Source: Nitrosomonas sp. (GTDB lineage: Bacteria; Pseudomonadota; Gammaproteobacteria; Burkholderiales; Nitrosomonadaceae). Taken from it: a stretch of DNA of 64,000 nucleotides. The notes beneath the pieces were generated by a model. The model made no database searches, was not told where the DNA came from, and was given only the letters and a program-made list of their open reading frames with translations. This document shows, piece after piece, positions 9,742 to 18,966 of the stretch. Every line of letters begins with the position of its first letter. The stretch's first letter is position 1. A program made the position numbers and the translations under genes. Where the stretch lies: positions 1 to 64,000 of the forward strand of contig NZ_JADZAJ010000015.1 in NCBI RefSeq assembly GCF_020852615.1, written 5' to 3'.

Positions 9742-9855
9742 CTAGAGCACCTTCACCATGTCTCGCCCGATCCAGAGCAGGAAGCTGGAAAAAACAACAA
9801 AACCAGCGAGCTGAAGCCCTGTTACGATAACTGCAAAACGATGTACTATGCCCAT
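9742..9855 (-). CDS. Possible 37-aa single-span membrane protein
   Basis: This ATG-started ORF of 37 codons is too short for the ORF track. Its product begins MGIVHRFAVIVTGLQLAG and contains one hydrophobic span (FAVIVTGLQLAGFVVFSSFLLWIG) followed by a charged tail, RDMVKVL. No good Shine-Dalgarno is visible, so the call is weak. The remainder of 9628-9927 holds nothing else I can support. Confidence 0.2.
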   Translation of the reverse strand: MGIVHRFAVIVTGLQLAGFVVFSSFLLWIGRDMVKVL

Positions 9856-9927
9856 GCGGCCATTCTGATCTAATCCAGCAACCCGATCTGTCTCAGTGGT
9901 GAGTTTTCTGTTTCTGGTATTGCGTAC

Positions 9928-12900
9928 CTACTCCCGCACGCTTTCCCACAGTTTTTGCAGGCGTTTTTCTGATACGGGCATGGGGGTTTTCAGTTCCTGG
10001 CTGAACAGGGAGATGCGCAGTTCTTCGATTTGCCAGCGGAATGTTTCCAGATTGGGGTCGGTTATTCCTGCCTGGCGGTGTTTGTGCAGGCGCTGTTCGT
10101 ACTGTTTCCACAGTGTGGTGACAATCTTTGCCTGTTCCTGATCGCGTGCCGGATTCTTGCTGTATTTATCGAGGCGCAACAACATGCCTTTGAGGTAACG
10201 CGGAATATGTTGCAGATATTGCCAGCGGGTTGTATTCAGGAACCCCGGATAAATCAGGTGGTGCAACTGTTCTTCCAGATCTTTTTTCAGGGATACGGCT
10301 GATTTATCCATAACCGATAATCGTTTATTCAGTTCCTGCCAGGATTGAGCAATGGCGTGAATCAGTCCGGCCATTTCCTGTGAAACAGTTCCCAGGCGGT
10401 TTCGCGCTCGAGTTATCTGGGTGGTAAATGCCGCCTCATTACGCGGCAGCGGATCATCGCCAATCAGCACCAGATCAATGATGGCCGAGCGTATGTCTTC
10501 CCTCAACCTGTCTTTTTCAATCAGGCTGTTCATCAGCAGGATCGCTTTCTGATCGATCGGCAGACTCTTCTCCAGCTGTTTGATCTGATCCTTGAGTGCA
10601 AAGCATAGCAATCGCCGCACACCCTCCCGCATACTGCGCTGTGCGCCTTCCTGCGTATCAAATATGCGAATAGCGACACTTTGTTCCTGATTGACCAGCG
10701 CCGGGTAACCGGTGAGCTGCTTGCCTGCACGATTGAAATCAGTTTTCAGCGGTAATTCATCAAAATCCCATTGTGTAATGCCATCACGCTCGATTGAATC
10801 AGATTCTGCACCTGCACCATGAGTGAATACCTGCTGCGCTGTCTGGCCGAACTGTGCTTTCAGTTCAGCCAGATCATGCCCCATGCCCAGTATCGCTCCG
10901 GCATCATCAACCACTTTCATATTTATTTGCAGATGTGCCGGCAGCAGCCTGCTGTCCCAGGTATCCAGCGGGACCCTGATCCCGGTTTCATGGCGAATAA
11001 ATGCGGCAAGGGATTCAGTAAGTAACGCTGTCTGATCCGGGCAGGTATCCAGCCATTCCAGAAACCGGGTAATAAACTGAGGAACTGGAATAGCGTGACG
11101 ACGTACCGGCTTGGGCAGCATTTTTACCAGCCAGGTGATTTTTTCACGAACAAGCCCCGGCACCAGCCGGTCGAAGTGAAACGGTATGATCTGGTTAAGC
11201 AGCGGCAGCGGTATGGTAACAGTGACACCATCCAGCGGATGGCCGGGATCAAAACGGTAGCTCAGGGGCAAAACATGGTCCGCGATTGTTAATGTTTCGG
11301 GAAACTGCTCAATCGCTGCCATATCCGCTGCCTGACGCATCAGCATTTCCCGAGTCAGATATAAAAGTTTCGGCTCAGTTTGCTCCGCCTGTTTGCGCCA
11401 TTTCTCAAATGCAGCGCCGCTGTAGATATTTGCAGGAATACGTGCTGCGTAAAACTCGAAAATCTGCTGCTCGTCTACCAGAATATCCTGCCGCCGGATC
11501 TTGCTTTCCAGTTCGCGGATTTCATCGACCAGTTGCCGGTTATGCCGCAGAAAAGGCGCATCACTCTCGTACTCCCCTGCCACTAGCGCTTCACGAATAA
11601 AAATCTCATGCGCATGAACAGGGTCAATCGGGCCATACGCGACACGCCGTTTAGGAACAATAGTCAGGCCATACAGGGTAACCCGTTCAAACACAACAGC
11701 CTGGGCACGCTGTTTTTCCCAGTGCGGATCAAAATAGTGCTTTTTGCACAATTTACCGGCGGTCCTTTCCAGCCAGGCAGGATCAATGGCCGCTGCGCAA
11801 CGCGCATACAGCCTGGTGGTTTCGGTAAGTTCCGCCGCAACAATCCATTTTGGCTGTTTTTTTCTCAGGGATGAGCCCGGGAAAATAGAGAACCTGATCG
11901 CACGCGCACCCTCGTACGTGCCCTTTTCATCCGATTTAAAACCGATATTGCCCAGCAGACCGGACAACAATGCACGATGAATTTCATCATAACCGGCAGC
12001 AACCTGATTGGGGCGTAACCCCATTTCACTGATCAGTGTATGTAACTGGCCGTGGATCTCGCGCCATTCCCGCATTCTGCGATGGGAAATAAAATTTTTC
12101 TGGCATTGTTCGATCAGTTTTTTATTGGATTTTTTATGTTTGAGCAGCTCATTATAAAAGTCCCACAGTTTGAGATAGCTGATGAAATCGGAGCGATCAT
12201 CGCGGAACAGCTGGTGCGCCTGGTCAGCGGCCTGCTGATGTTCAAACGGCCGGTCACGCGGATCCTGCAGGGTAAGCGCAGAGGCGATAATCAGCACTTC
12301 ACTCAGGCAGTTTTCCTGTTTGGCGGCAATAATCATGCGCGCAATCTTGGGATCAGTTGGAAATCTGGCCAGTTGAAAGCCAATTTGTGTCAATCCTTTC
12401 TGTTCATCGAGTGCACCCAGCTCTGATAGCAGCTGATAACCATCAGCAATCATGCGCGGCGCAGGTGGCTGGATGAACGGAAACTGTTCCACATCTCCGA
12501 TCTTCAGTGATTTCATGCGCAGGATGACAGCAGCCAGTGAGGAACGCAGGATTTCCGGATCGGTATATTCCGAGCGGGCAGAAAAATCCTCTGCCGAGTA
12601 CAAACGGAAACAAATTCCGTTCATTACCCGACCACAGCGCCCGGCTCGCTGATTAGCTGAAGCCTGGGAAATTTTTTCAATCAGCAGCTGTTCCACTTTG
12701 TTGCGATAGCTGTAACGATTGATACGGGCCAGCCCGGTATCAATCACATAGCGGATACCGGGAACCGTCAGCGAAGTCTCGGCCACATTGGTTGCCAGCA
12801 CAATTCTTCTCTGCTGACCGGGACTGAAGATACGCGCCTGTTCGGTATGAGACAGCCGGGCAAATAAAGGCAGAATTTCCATGCCAGCTTTACCGTCCGG

Positions 12901-13737
12901 ACCGGAAAAAGTGTGTTTGCGCAAGATTTCGGCAGTTTCCCGTATTTCCCGCTCACCCGGCAGGAACACCAGCATATCGCCCTCGCCCATGCACATGGCT
13001 TCATCAACTGCGCCAAGAATAGCCTGGGATAAATCGCGATCCTCTCCCCTATCCTGCTCACTGAACGGCCGGTAATGAATCTCTACCGGATACAGCCTGC
13101 CGGATACCTCAATGACAGGGGCATCATTGAAATGAGAGGCAAATCGTTGAGCGTCAATGGTGGCAGAAGTGATGATCAGCTTCAGGTCCGGGCGGCGCGG
13201 CAGCAGCTGCTTGAGGTAGCCGAGCAGGAAATCGATATTCAGGCTGCGCTCATGTGCTTCATCAATAATGATGGTTCGATAGGCACGCAGCAGTGGATCC
13301 TGCTGCGTTTCCGCCAGCAGGATGCCATCGGTCATCAGTTTAATGCGGGTATCAGGGTGAGTCTGATCGGAAAACCGTACCTTATAGCCCACCAGCTGCC
13401 CGATGGAGCTGTTCAGTTCAGTAGCAATGCGTGCAGCAACGGTTCGGGCGGCAATGCGCCGGGGCTGGGTGTGACCAATCAGTTTTTTGGTTCCCAGCCC
13501 TAATTCCAGGCAGATTTTAGGTAACTGTGTTGTCTTTCCGGAACCGGTCTCACCACAGATAATGACCGTTTGGTGTTGCCGGACCGCATGCGCGATTTCT
13601 TCACGCCGCGCGACAACCGGTAATTCTTCCGGGTAGGTGATGCGAGGAATGGGTTGGGGGTGATGTGCCAAAAAACTATTTGCTGACGATGACCTTTTCT
13701 TTCTGGGTGCTGAGCGTTCCCTGTTCAATAATGGCAA
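9928..13737 (-). CDS. hrpA: HrpA, DEAH-box ATP-dependent RNA helicase
   Basis: This protein of about 1269 aa is close to the 1300 aa of enterobacterial HrpA, which acts on mRNA and on collided ribosomes. The helicase core is at the N-terminus: Walker A GETGSGKTTQLPK, DEAHERSLNIDF, motif III TSATID, and QRAGRCGR in motif VI. HA2/OB domains and the long C-terminal DUF3418 region follow. The start is uncertain: the track uses a TTG at 13737, which overlaps the thioesterase gene by 62 nt and has no clear Shine-Dalgarno. A TTG at 13671, just past the thioesterase stop, is an alternative. It probably follows the thioesterase in one transcript. Confidence 0.96.
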   Translation of the reverse strand: MPLLNRERSAPRKKRSSSANSFLAHHPQPIPRITYPEELPVVARREEIAHAVRQHQTVIICGETGSGKTTQLPKICLELGLGTKKLIGHTQPRRIAARTVAARIATELNSSIGQLVGYKVRFSDQTHPDTRIKLMTDGILLAETQQDPLLRAYRTIIIDEAHERSLNIDFLLGYLKQLLPRRPDLKLIITSATIDAQRFASHFNDAPVIEVSGRLYPVEIHYRPFSEQDRGEDRDLSQAILGAVDEAMCMGEGDMLVFLPGEREIRETAEILRKHTFSGPDGKAGMEILPLFARLSHTEQARIFSPGQQRRIVLATNVAETSLTVPGIRYVIDTGLARINRYSYRNKVEQLLIEKISQASANQRAGRCGRVMNGICFRLYSAEDFSARSEYTDPEILRSSLAAVILRMKSLKIGDVEQFPFIQPPAPRMIADGYQLLSELGALDEQKGLTQIGFQLARFPTDPKIARMIIAAKQENCLSEVLIIASALTLQDPRDRPFEHQQAADQAHQLFRDDRSDFISYLKLWDFYNELLKHKKSNKKLIEQCQKNFISHRRMREWREIHGQLHTLISEMGLRPNQVAAGYDEIHRALLSGLLGNIGFKSDEKGTYEGARAIRFSIFPGSSLRKKQPKWIVAAELTETTRLYARCAAAIDPAWLERTAGKLCKKHYFDPHWEKQRAQAVVFERVTLYGLTIVPKRRVAYGPIDPVHAHEIFIREALVAGEYESDAPFLRHNRQLVDEIRELESKIRRQDILVDEQQIFEFYAARIPANIYSGAAFEKWRKQAEQTEPKLLYLTREMLMRQAADMAAIEQFPETLTIADHVLPLSYRFDPGHPLDGVTVTIPLPLLNQIIPFHFDRLVPGLVREKITWLVKMLPKPVRRHAIPVPQFITRFLEWLDTCPDQTALLTESLAAFIRHETGIRVPLDTWDSRLLPAHLQINMKVVDDAGAILGMGHDLAELKAQFGQTAQQVFTHGAGAESDSIERDGITQWDFDELPLKTDFNRAGKQLTGYPALVNQEQSVAIRIFDTQEGAQRSMREGVRRLLCFALKDQIKQLEKSLPIDQKAILLMNSLIEKDRLREDIRSAIIDLVLIGDDPLPRNEAAFTTQITRARNRLGTVSQEMAGLIHAIAQSWQELNKRLSVMDKSAVSLKKDLEEQLHHLIYPGFLNTTRWQYLQHIPRYLKGMLLRLDKYSKNPARDQEQAKIVTTLWKQYEQRLHKHRQAGITDPNLETFRWQIEELRISLFSQELKTPMPVSEKRLQKLWESVRE

Positions 13738-14155
13738 CCGTCAGTCTGGAAACAGCCACACGCTTGCCGGTAGCTTCTTCAGTAATGTCCGTCTGCCAGA
13801 CCTGGGTGCGTTTACCGACATGCAGCGGCGTACATACACCGATGACATTTCCTCTGGTAACTGCCCGGATATGATTGGCATTGATTTCGATACCAACAGC
13901 CCGATACTGCTCGGGATCAATTGTCATCCAGGCAGATACGCTGCCCAGTGTTTCTGACAGCACGCAACTGGCGCCTCCATGCAGTATGCCAAAAGGCTGG
14001 GTGGTGCGATGATCGACCGGCATGCCGGCTTTGAGAAAATCAGGGCCGATTTCCATAAAACGGATACCGATATGTACACCCATATTAGCGTTACGCAGCC
14101 CTTCCAGATAATCAATGGTGTAATTCTTGAACCAGATTGCTTGATGAGAAATCAT
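13676..14155 (-). CDS. Hotdog-fold acyl-CoA thioesterase (PaaI/YdiI type)
   Basis: This 159-aa single hotdog-domain protein has the family signature QPFGILHGGASCVLSETLGS, in which the HGG segment and the following Glu lie in the active site. The length and motif resemble YdiI/MenI-like 1,4-dihydroxy-2-naphthoyl-CoA or general acyl-CoA thioesterases. The substrate cannot be assigned from sequence, and no menaquinone genes are nearby. It lies between aroG and hrpA on the same strand, 26 nt after aroG, so read-through is likely. It starts at ATG 14155. Confidence 0.9.
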   Translation of the reverse strand: MISHQAIWFKNYTIDYLEGLRNANMGVHIGIRFMEIGPDFLKAGMPVDHRTTQPFGILHGGASCVLSETLGSVSAWMTIDPEQYRAVGIEINANHIRAVTRGNVIGVCTPLHVGKRTQVWQTDITEEATGKRVAVSRLTVAIIEQGTLSTQKEKVIVSK

Positions 14156-14181
14156 GTTATCTCCGCGTATTCGACAGATAT

Positions 14182-15291
14182 TCAGGAAAGCGCTGTAGAA
14201 CGGTCGACAGCCAGTGCCGGTTCATCCCCATGCAGGTTTCTGCGTTTATCCACGGCTTCAGCCAGCTCAGACAACACCTGCCGGGTAGTCTCAAAGTCGA
14301 TGCAGCCATCCGTAATACTCTGCCCGTAAACCAGATCTTTGAGCTGCTTTCCATCCACATTCTGCCTGCCCGCCACCAGATGACTTTCAAGCATCACACC
14401 ACAGATTGAACGGTTTCCTGCTGCTATCTGCTGTGCCACATTGGCTGCCACTTCCGGCTGGCGCCGATAATCCTTGTGGCTGTTGGCGTGGCTGCAATCA
14501 ATCATCAGGTAGGGAGGTAACTTTGCTTTTAACAGGGCATCAACCGCTGAGGCTACACTTTCTGCATCGTAGTTCGGTGATCTTCCACCGCGCAGGATGA
14601 TGTGGCAATCCTCATTCCCTTTGGTTGAGAAAATGGCAGTACGTCCCTCTTTGGTCACAGACAGAAAATTATGCGGGCGTGATGCTGCGCCAATCGCGTC
14701 GATTGCAATATTCAGATTGCCATATGTGCCATTTTTGAAACCCACCGGGCAGGAAACCCCGGATGCCAGCTCGCGGTGCCCCTGGCTTTCTGTTGTGCGA
14801 GCTCCGATAGCCGCCCAGCTAATGAGATCAGCCACATATTGCGGACTGATCAGATCGAGAAATTCGGTAGCAGCAGGCACACCCTGGTTACCCAGCTCCA
14901 GCAGCAAACCACGTGCCAGCCGTAATCCTTTATTGATGCGGAAGCTGTCATCCAGATCCGGATCATTGATCAGGCCCTTCCAGCCCACTGTCGTGCGCGG
15001 TTTTTCAAAATAAACCCGCATGATGATGTGCAACTGGTTTTTAAGCTCCCTGCGCAGATGATTCAGGCGGGATGCATATTCCAGCGCTGCATCCACATCA
15101 TGAATCGAGCATGGGCCGCATATAACCAGCAGCCTGTCATCCTCACCTCGCACAATATTGTGACATTCCTGCCGGGCGGCAAATACGGTTTCTGCCGCCT
15201 TCTCAGTCAGGGAAAGTTCACGACGCAGCTCTACCGGCGCAGTCAGCTCGCGCACGCCGATAATGCGCAGATCGTCGGTTTGATGTTTCAC
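14182..15291 (-). CDS. aroG: 3-deoxy-D-arabino-heptulosonate-7-phosphate synthase, class I
   Basis: This enzyme catalyses the first step of the shikimate pathway, condensing phosphoenolpyruvate with erythrose 4-phosphate. The 369-aa protein matches the AroF/G/H family over its whole length: LLVICGPCSIHD near the N-terminus, MRVYFEKPRTTVGWKG, GARTTESQGHRELASG, DCHIILRGG and IDCSHANS. One small oddity is KNGTYGNL where the family usually has KNGTDG. The start is GTG with AAGGA about 8 nt upstream. Which aromatic amino acid inhibits it cannot be told. A hairpin TTTCCGG-N6-CCGGAAA lies about 30 nt upstream of the gene. Confidence 0.96.
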   Translation of the reverse strand: MKHQTDDLRIIGVRELTAPVELRRELSLTEKAAETVFAARQECHNIVRGEDDRLLVICGPCSIHDVDAALEYASRLNHLRRELKNQLHIIMRVYFEKPRTTVGWKGLINDPDLDDSFRINKGLRLARGLLLELGNQGVPAATEFLDLISPQYVADLISWAAIGARTTESQGHRELASGVSCPVGFKNGTYGNLNIAIDAIGAASRPHNFLSVTKEGRTAIFSTKGNEDCHIILRGGRSPNYDAESVASAVDALLKAKLPPYLMIDCSHANSHKDYRRQPEVAANVAQQIAAGNRSICGVMLESHLVAGRQNVDGKQLKDLVYGQSITDGCIDFETTRQVLSELAEAVDKRRNLHGDEPALAVDRSTALS

Positions 15292-15422
15292 AGATAATTC
15301 CTTGATGATTATTTCTTTTTACTTTTCCGGGTCGTGCCGGAAATACGGATTACCCGGTTTCGTGTTACGCAACCCGGTCTTTTTAAGGGCCGTATTTTAC
15401 TGCGATGTCCCGGTAGCTGCCA

Positions 15423-17090
15423 TTATTCTTGCAGCGAGGCCAGATGACTGGCCACATCTTCCTTGCTGAAACCGATGGCGCTGGCAATACGATCAGCATG
15501 ACTGATACGGGATACGCCAGGAATCAGGCGATGAGTCGGCTTTTCGGAAAGGAATTCAACCTGCAGATAATCTCCGATATTTTCCTGCTGTAAACGTTCG
15601 CACAGCTCATGATTATGGGTAACCAGGATAGTGGTGGCGCCAAGCTGATGAAATCCTTTCAGTACATATTCCGACAATGTCATTTTTTCTTCGAATGTGG
15701 TGCCTTCTGCCAGTTCATCCAGTACCACCAGAGAACGTGGCGTGGAATTGAAGAAGATTTCGCGTGTCTGTTTCAATTCATGTGCAAAACGCCCCATTCC
15801 CTCTTCCAGCTGACCGGGATCCGGCACCTGATAGAAAATATGTTCAGCAGGAACAACTCGCGCCCGGGCAGCGGGAATATAAGCACCAGCCTGGGCCAGT
15901 AACTGAATCTGCACGATTGTTTTGCAATAGGCGGTTTTCCCGCCGCTGTTCGGCCCTGTTACGATCAGCAGGCGCTTATGATTATCCAGCATGATGTCAT
16001 TTGGCACATAGTCCGGGCGAGCTTTTATCAGCAGGGGATTTCTGGCACCGGCCACCACCAGCGTATGGCGCGTATCTGCAGCTATTTCCGGCAGGGTGGC
16101 ATCTCCGGGGATCGAACGCGCATGGCGGTACAGTGCCAGCAGTTCATCAATCATCCCCATGGCTTCAATTGCCCTGGCCAGCTCCGGGCTTTGCCGGAAC
16201 AGTCTTTGCAGCGGGTAGATTACCGAGTCACGATCCGATGCACTCACTGCCTGCAGAATAATGGGGATGATCGGTATCACCAGTATCAGAATCCCGTAAC
16301 CAACATAACTGGCACCGAGTTCGGTCAGTGTACTCTGGAAAAAGAACAGCAGGCCGGCCATAAATGCCAGAAACAAACTGATAAACGGCCATTTGAACAT
16401 GGAAGGACGGAAACGCAACATGGGCAGCCGCGGTTTTTCCTCTTTGGTCAGAAATTTTCCTTCCGAAACATAAATAGGCCCGTGCATCAGCGCATAAATA
16501 CGTGTCTGTGCAAAATCACGCAAGGTATGTACCAATGTGCGCAGATAGCTGCTTTTGGGTGCGGGAAGTGCTTCAGCCTGTTCTACCAGATCCACGACAA
16601 AGCCGGTACCGTCAATAAACTGGCGATAGCCGTAACCCCCAAATTCCATCCGGTCCTTACCGGTTTTCTCTCTGGGATCATCGGTTGTTAGCCCGCCGGC
16701 AAATTCTCCATACAAAAAATGATGAAGCAAGGCCTCATCTTTTGCCATACCCTTAATGAATTTCTCAAGCGCACCCAGCAGCTCCGGATCGGATTCCAGC
16801 TCGCGCAGCGCTTCCTGTTTGCTTTGCAGCAAAGTTGTATCCGTTACAGGATGGGCCAATGATCGATAAAGTACCGACTGGCCTGTCAGTGTCTGTGCCT
16901 GATTAATTTCATCAAACAGTGCATCAGCCTCCACGGCAGCAAAAGTTTTAGCATCCAGCACGCCGTAATTATCAGCCGTGGGTCTGGTATCACGTACTCC
17001 GGAAGGATTTTTACCAGATGACAAAATAAAACTCCCGCGCCAGATCATAGTCGCCATATCCTGTGTTGTATCATCCATAGTTTGACTCAT
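15423..17090 (-). CDS. MutS-family ATPase with membrane spans
   Basis: This 555-aa protein carries the C-terminal ATPase module of MutS: Walker A GPNSGGKTAYCK near residue 380, Walker B VVLDELAEGTTFEEK near residue 457, and VTHNHELCERL. It has no recognisable mismatch-binding domain I. Instead, residues ~232-285 contain two hydrophobic spans (WPFISLFLAFMAGLLFFF and YGILILVIPIIPIILQ). It is therefore likely an inner-membrane MutS-like ATPase rather than a mismatch repair protein. Such MutS-related proteins exist in databases without an assigned role. The start is the ATG at 17090. It is divergent from the DUF2062 gene, with both promoters in 17091-17230. Confidence 0.85.
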   Translation of the reverse strand: MSQTMDDTTQDMATMIWRGSFILSSGKNPSGVRDTRPTADNYGVLDAKTFAAVEADALFDEINQAQTLTGQSVLYRSLAHPVTDTTLLQSKQEALRELESDPELLGALEKFIKGMAKDEALLHHFLYGEFAGGLTTDDPREKTGKDRMEFGGYGYRQFIDGTGFVVDLVEQAEALPAPKSSYLRTLVHTLRDFAQTRIYALMHGPIYVSEGKFLTKEEKPRLPMLRFRPSMFKWPFISLFLAFMAGLLFFFQSTLTELGASYVGYGILILVIPIIPIILQAVSASDRDSVIYPLQRLFRQSPELARAIEAMGMIDELLALYRHARSIPGDATLPEIAADTRHTLVVAGARNPLLIKARPDYVPNDIMLDNHKRLLIVTGPNSGGKTAYCKTIVQIQLLAQAGAYIPAARARVVPAEHIFYQVPDPGQLEEGMGRFAHELKQTREIFFNSTPRSLVVLDELAEGTTFEEKMTLSEYVLKGFHQLGATTILVTHNHELCERLQQENIGDYLQVEFLSEKPTHRLIPGVSRISHADRIASAIGFSKEDVASHLASLQE

Positions 17091-17230
17091 AACGGTTTAC
17101 AGTTAAATTCAGCATGCCCAACTTTAGCCGATTTTGTCACTTTATGCTGGATTGATCACGATAGAAACTATCATTGCGCCTTATTATCAAATACGGGCAA
17201 TCAGATTTTGCAGATGGCAATTTCATTACG

Positions 17231-17797
17231 ATGCGTAAATTTTTTAAAAAATATCTGCCTTCCCACGAGAGTATTCAGCAGAACCGTTTTGTGAATTTTT
17301 TTGGCACGCTGCTGTATCATCACAATCTTTGGCATTTACATCGCCGATCAGTCGCGGGCGGTGTAGCAGCCGGTCTGTTTGCCGGCCTTATTCCGGGGAG
17401 TAATCCGGTACAGTTCTTTTTTGCCACCCTGTTTTCCGTGATTTTCAAAGTCAATCTGCCCATTGCTGTTTTCGTAACGCTATACTCCAATCCTTTTACC
17501 ATCGTGCCGCTTTATCTTGCAGCTTACACGCTGGGCAGCTGGGCAACAGGCAGCAGAGCGGGCAGCTTCGATGATCTGCCGCCACTGGAATTAAGCCTGC
17601 TGGATAAGAAATTTTCAGAATGGCTGCCTGTACTGACAGATTACCTGACTACTTTTGGCAAGCCACTGATTATCGGATTGTTCCTGCTGGCGACATTGTT
17701 ATCCGTCATCGGTTATTTCACAGTACGAATCCTCTGGCGTTATTACGTGATTCACGCATGGCAAAAACGTGCCAGACGTAATCATTCCAACCAATAA
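17231..17797 (+). CDS. DUF2062 membrane protein
   Basis: This 188-aa protein belongs to the DUF2062 family: HLHRRSVAGGVAAGLFAGLI is followed by NPVQFFFATLFSVIFKVNLP and a Asn-Pro-containing span (LYSNPFTIVPLY). Two or three membrane helices are predicted, and the C-terminus is basic. The function is unknown in this family, though it is often near polysaccharide or ComEC genes. The track begins at a TTG. I chose the ATG at 17231, where the family normally starts (MRKFFKKYLP). It lies 14 nt upstream of the efflux operon and may be its first gene. Confidence 0.85.
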   Translation: MRKFFKKYLPSHESIQQNRFVNFFGTLLYHHNLWHLHRRSVAGGVAAGLFAGLIPGSNPVQFFFATLFSVIFKVNLPIAVFVTLYSNPFTIVPLYLAAYTLGSWATGSRAGSFDDLPPLELSLLDKKFSEWLPVLTDYLTTFGKPLIIGLFLLATLLSVIGYFTVRILWRYYVIHAWQKRARRNHSNQ

Positions 17798-17811
17798 TCT
17801 TTTTCTCCCTC

Positions 17812-18966
17812 ATGCCCAGATCACAACTATTGCTTCGTATAGCGGGTATTACACTGGTAGTTGCCGCAGCCGGATTTATCATTTGGCACCTGACCCGAAG
17901 CAAGCCCCGGGAAGTTGAGCTGGCAGCGGTCAGTCGTGGCATCGTTGAGGCTACCGTAGTGAATACCCGTGCCGGTACGATCAAGGCATGCCGGCGCGCC
18001 AAACTCTCCCCTCAAGCCGGGGGCCAGATCGTCAACCTGAAAATCAGAGAAGGCGATCGAGTCAAGGCAGGTCAGGTCTTGCTGGAATTATGGAATGCTG
18101 ATCTGCAGGCGCAGCACGATCTCTCCAGACAACAACTGGCTACTGCTGAAAGCCGGCAGCGTGAAACCTGCATCCTGGCGGGAAACGCGCAGCGTGAATC
18201 CATTCGTACCCAGCAGCTGGTTACCAGAGGATTCGTCAGTTCACAACGAGCTGATGATGCCGAGGCCACGGCAAGTGCCCAGCGGGCTGCCTGTGCCGCT
18301 ACTGCAGCCGAAGTAAAACGGGCACGTGCACAGATTGCAGTCAGTCAGGCCAATCTTGATCGAACGCGACTTATTGCTCCTTTTGACGGTGTTGTTGCAC
18401 AGATTACCGGTGAACTGGGTGAATATGTCACACCTTCCCCACCGGGAATTCCCACTCCACCGGCTGTGGATCTGATTGATGACTCCTGTCTTTATGTGAG
18501 CGCACCAATGGATGAGGTTGATACCCCTAAAATCCGGGTGGGACAAACTGCACGCATTACTCTGGATGCACTCCCCGGCCGGGTTTTCGATGGAAAAATA
18601 CGCCGGATTGCGCCTTATGTGACCGAGGTTGAGAAACAGGCACGTACTGTAGATGTGGAAGCAGAATTTACCAACCCCGAACAGGCCGCCCTGCTGGTCG
18701 GTTACAGTGCAGATGTCGAAGTAATCACGGATCACCGGGAAAATGTGCTGCGTGTCCCCACTCAGGTTATCCGTCAGAACAATAAAGTATGGGTACTGGG
18801 CCAGGATGACAGACTTGAAGAACGAACCCTGAAAACAGGACTGGCCAATTGGGTATATTCCGAGGTGCTTGAGGGATTATCAGAAGGCGATCAGGTTTTT
18901 CTGTCCGGTAATGACGGGGAAATTACAGCAGGTACTCGCGTCATACCCAAACCACATCAGCCATGA
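17812..18966 (+). CDS. Periplasmic adaptor (HlyD/MacA-type membrane fusion protein)
   Basis: This 384-aa protein has one N-terminal membrane anchor (LLLRIAGITLVVAAAGFIIW), a split biotinyl-lipoyl domain (LSPQAGGQIVNLKIREGDRVKAGQ ... RLIAPFDGVVAQITGELGE), a central coiled coil rich in Gln/Ala/Arg, and a beta-barrel domain. It would link the MacB-like permeases downstream to an outer-membrane channel, which is not encoded here. The stop overlaps the ATPase gene start (ATGA). The substrate is unknown; macrolides, peptides or lipids are known for the family. Confidence 0.93.
   Translation: MPRSQLLLRIAGITLVVAAAGFIIWHLTRSKPREVELAAVSRGIVEATVVNTRAGTIKACRRAKLSPQAGGQIVNLKIREGDRVKAGQVLLELWNADLQAQHDLSRQQLATAESRQRETCILAGNAQRESIRTQQLVTRGFVSSQRADDAEATASAQRAACAATAAEVKRARAQIAVSQANLDRTRLIAPFDGVVAQITGELGEYVTPSPPGIPTPPAVDLIDDSCLYVSAPMDEVDTPKIRVGQTARITLDALPGRVFDGKIRRIAPYVTEVEKQARTVDVEAEFTNPEQAALLVGYSADVEVITDHRENVLRVPTQVIRQNNKVWVLGQDDRLEERTLKTGLANWVYSEVLEGLSEGDQVFLSGNDGEITAGTRVIPKPHQP

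Noticed and set aside
14182-15291. KNGTYG instead of KNGTDG in DAHP synthase as evidence of inactivity
   Set aside because: All other catalytic motifs are intact and the change is outside the key Lys; it is treated as a natural variant.
15324-15343. TTTCCGG-N6-CCGGAAA hairpin as a terminator after the MutS-like gene
   Set aside because: The minus-strand sequence after it (AGTAAAAAGAAA) has no T-run, so it is not a standard rho-independent terminator.
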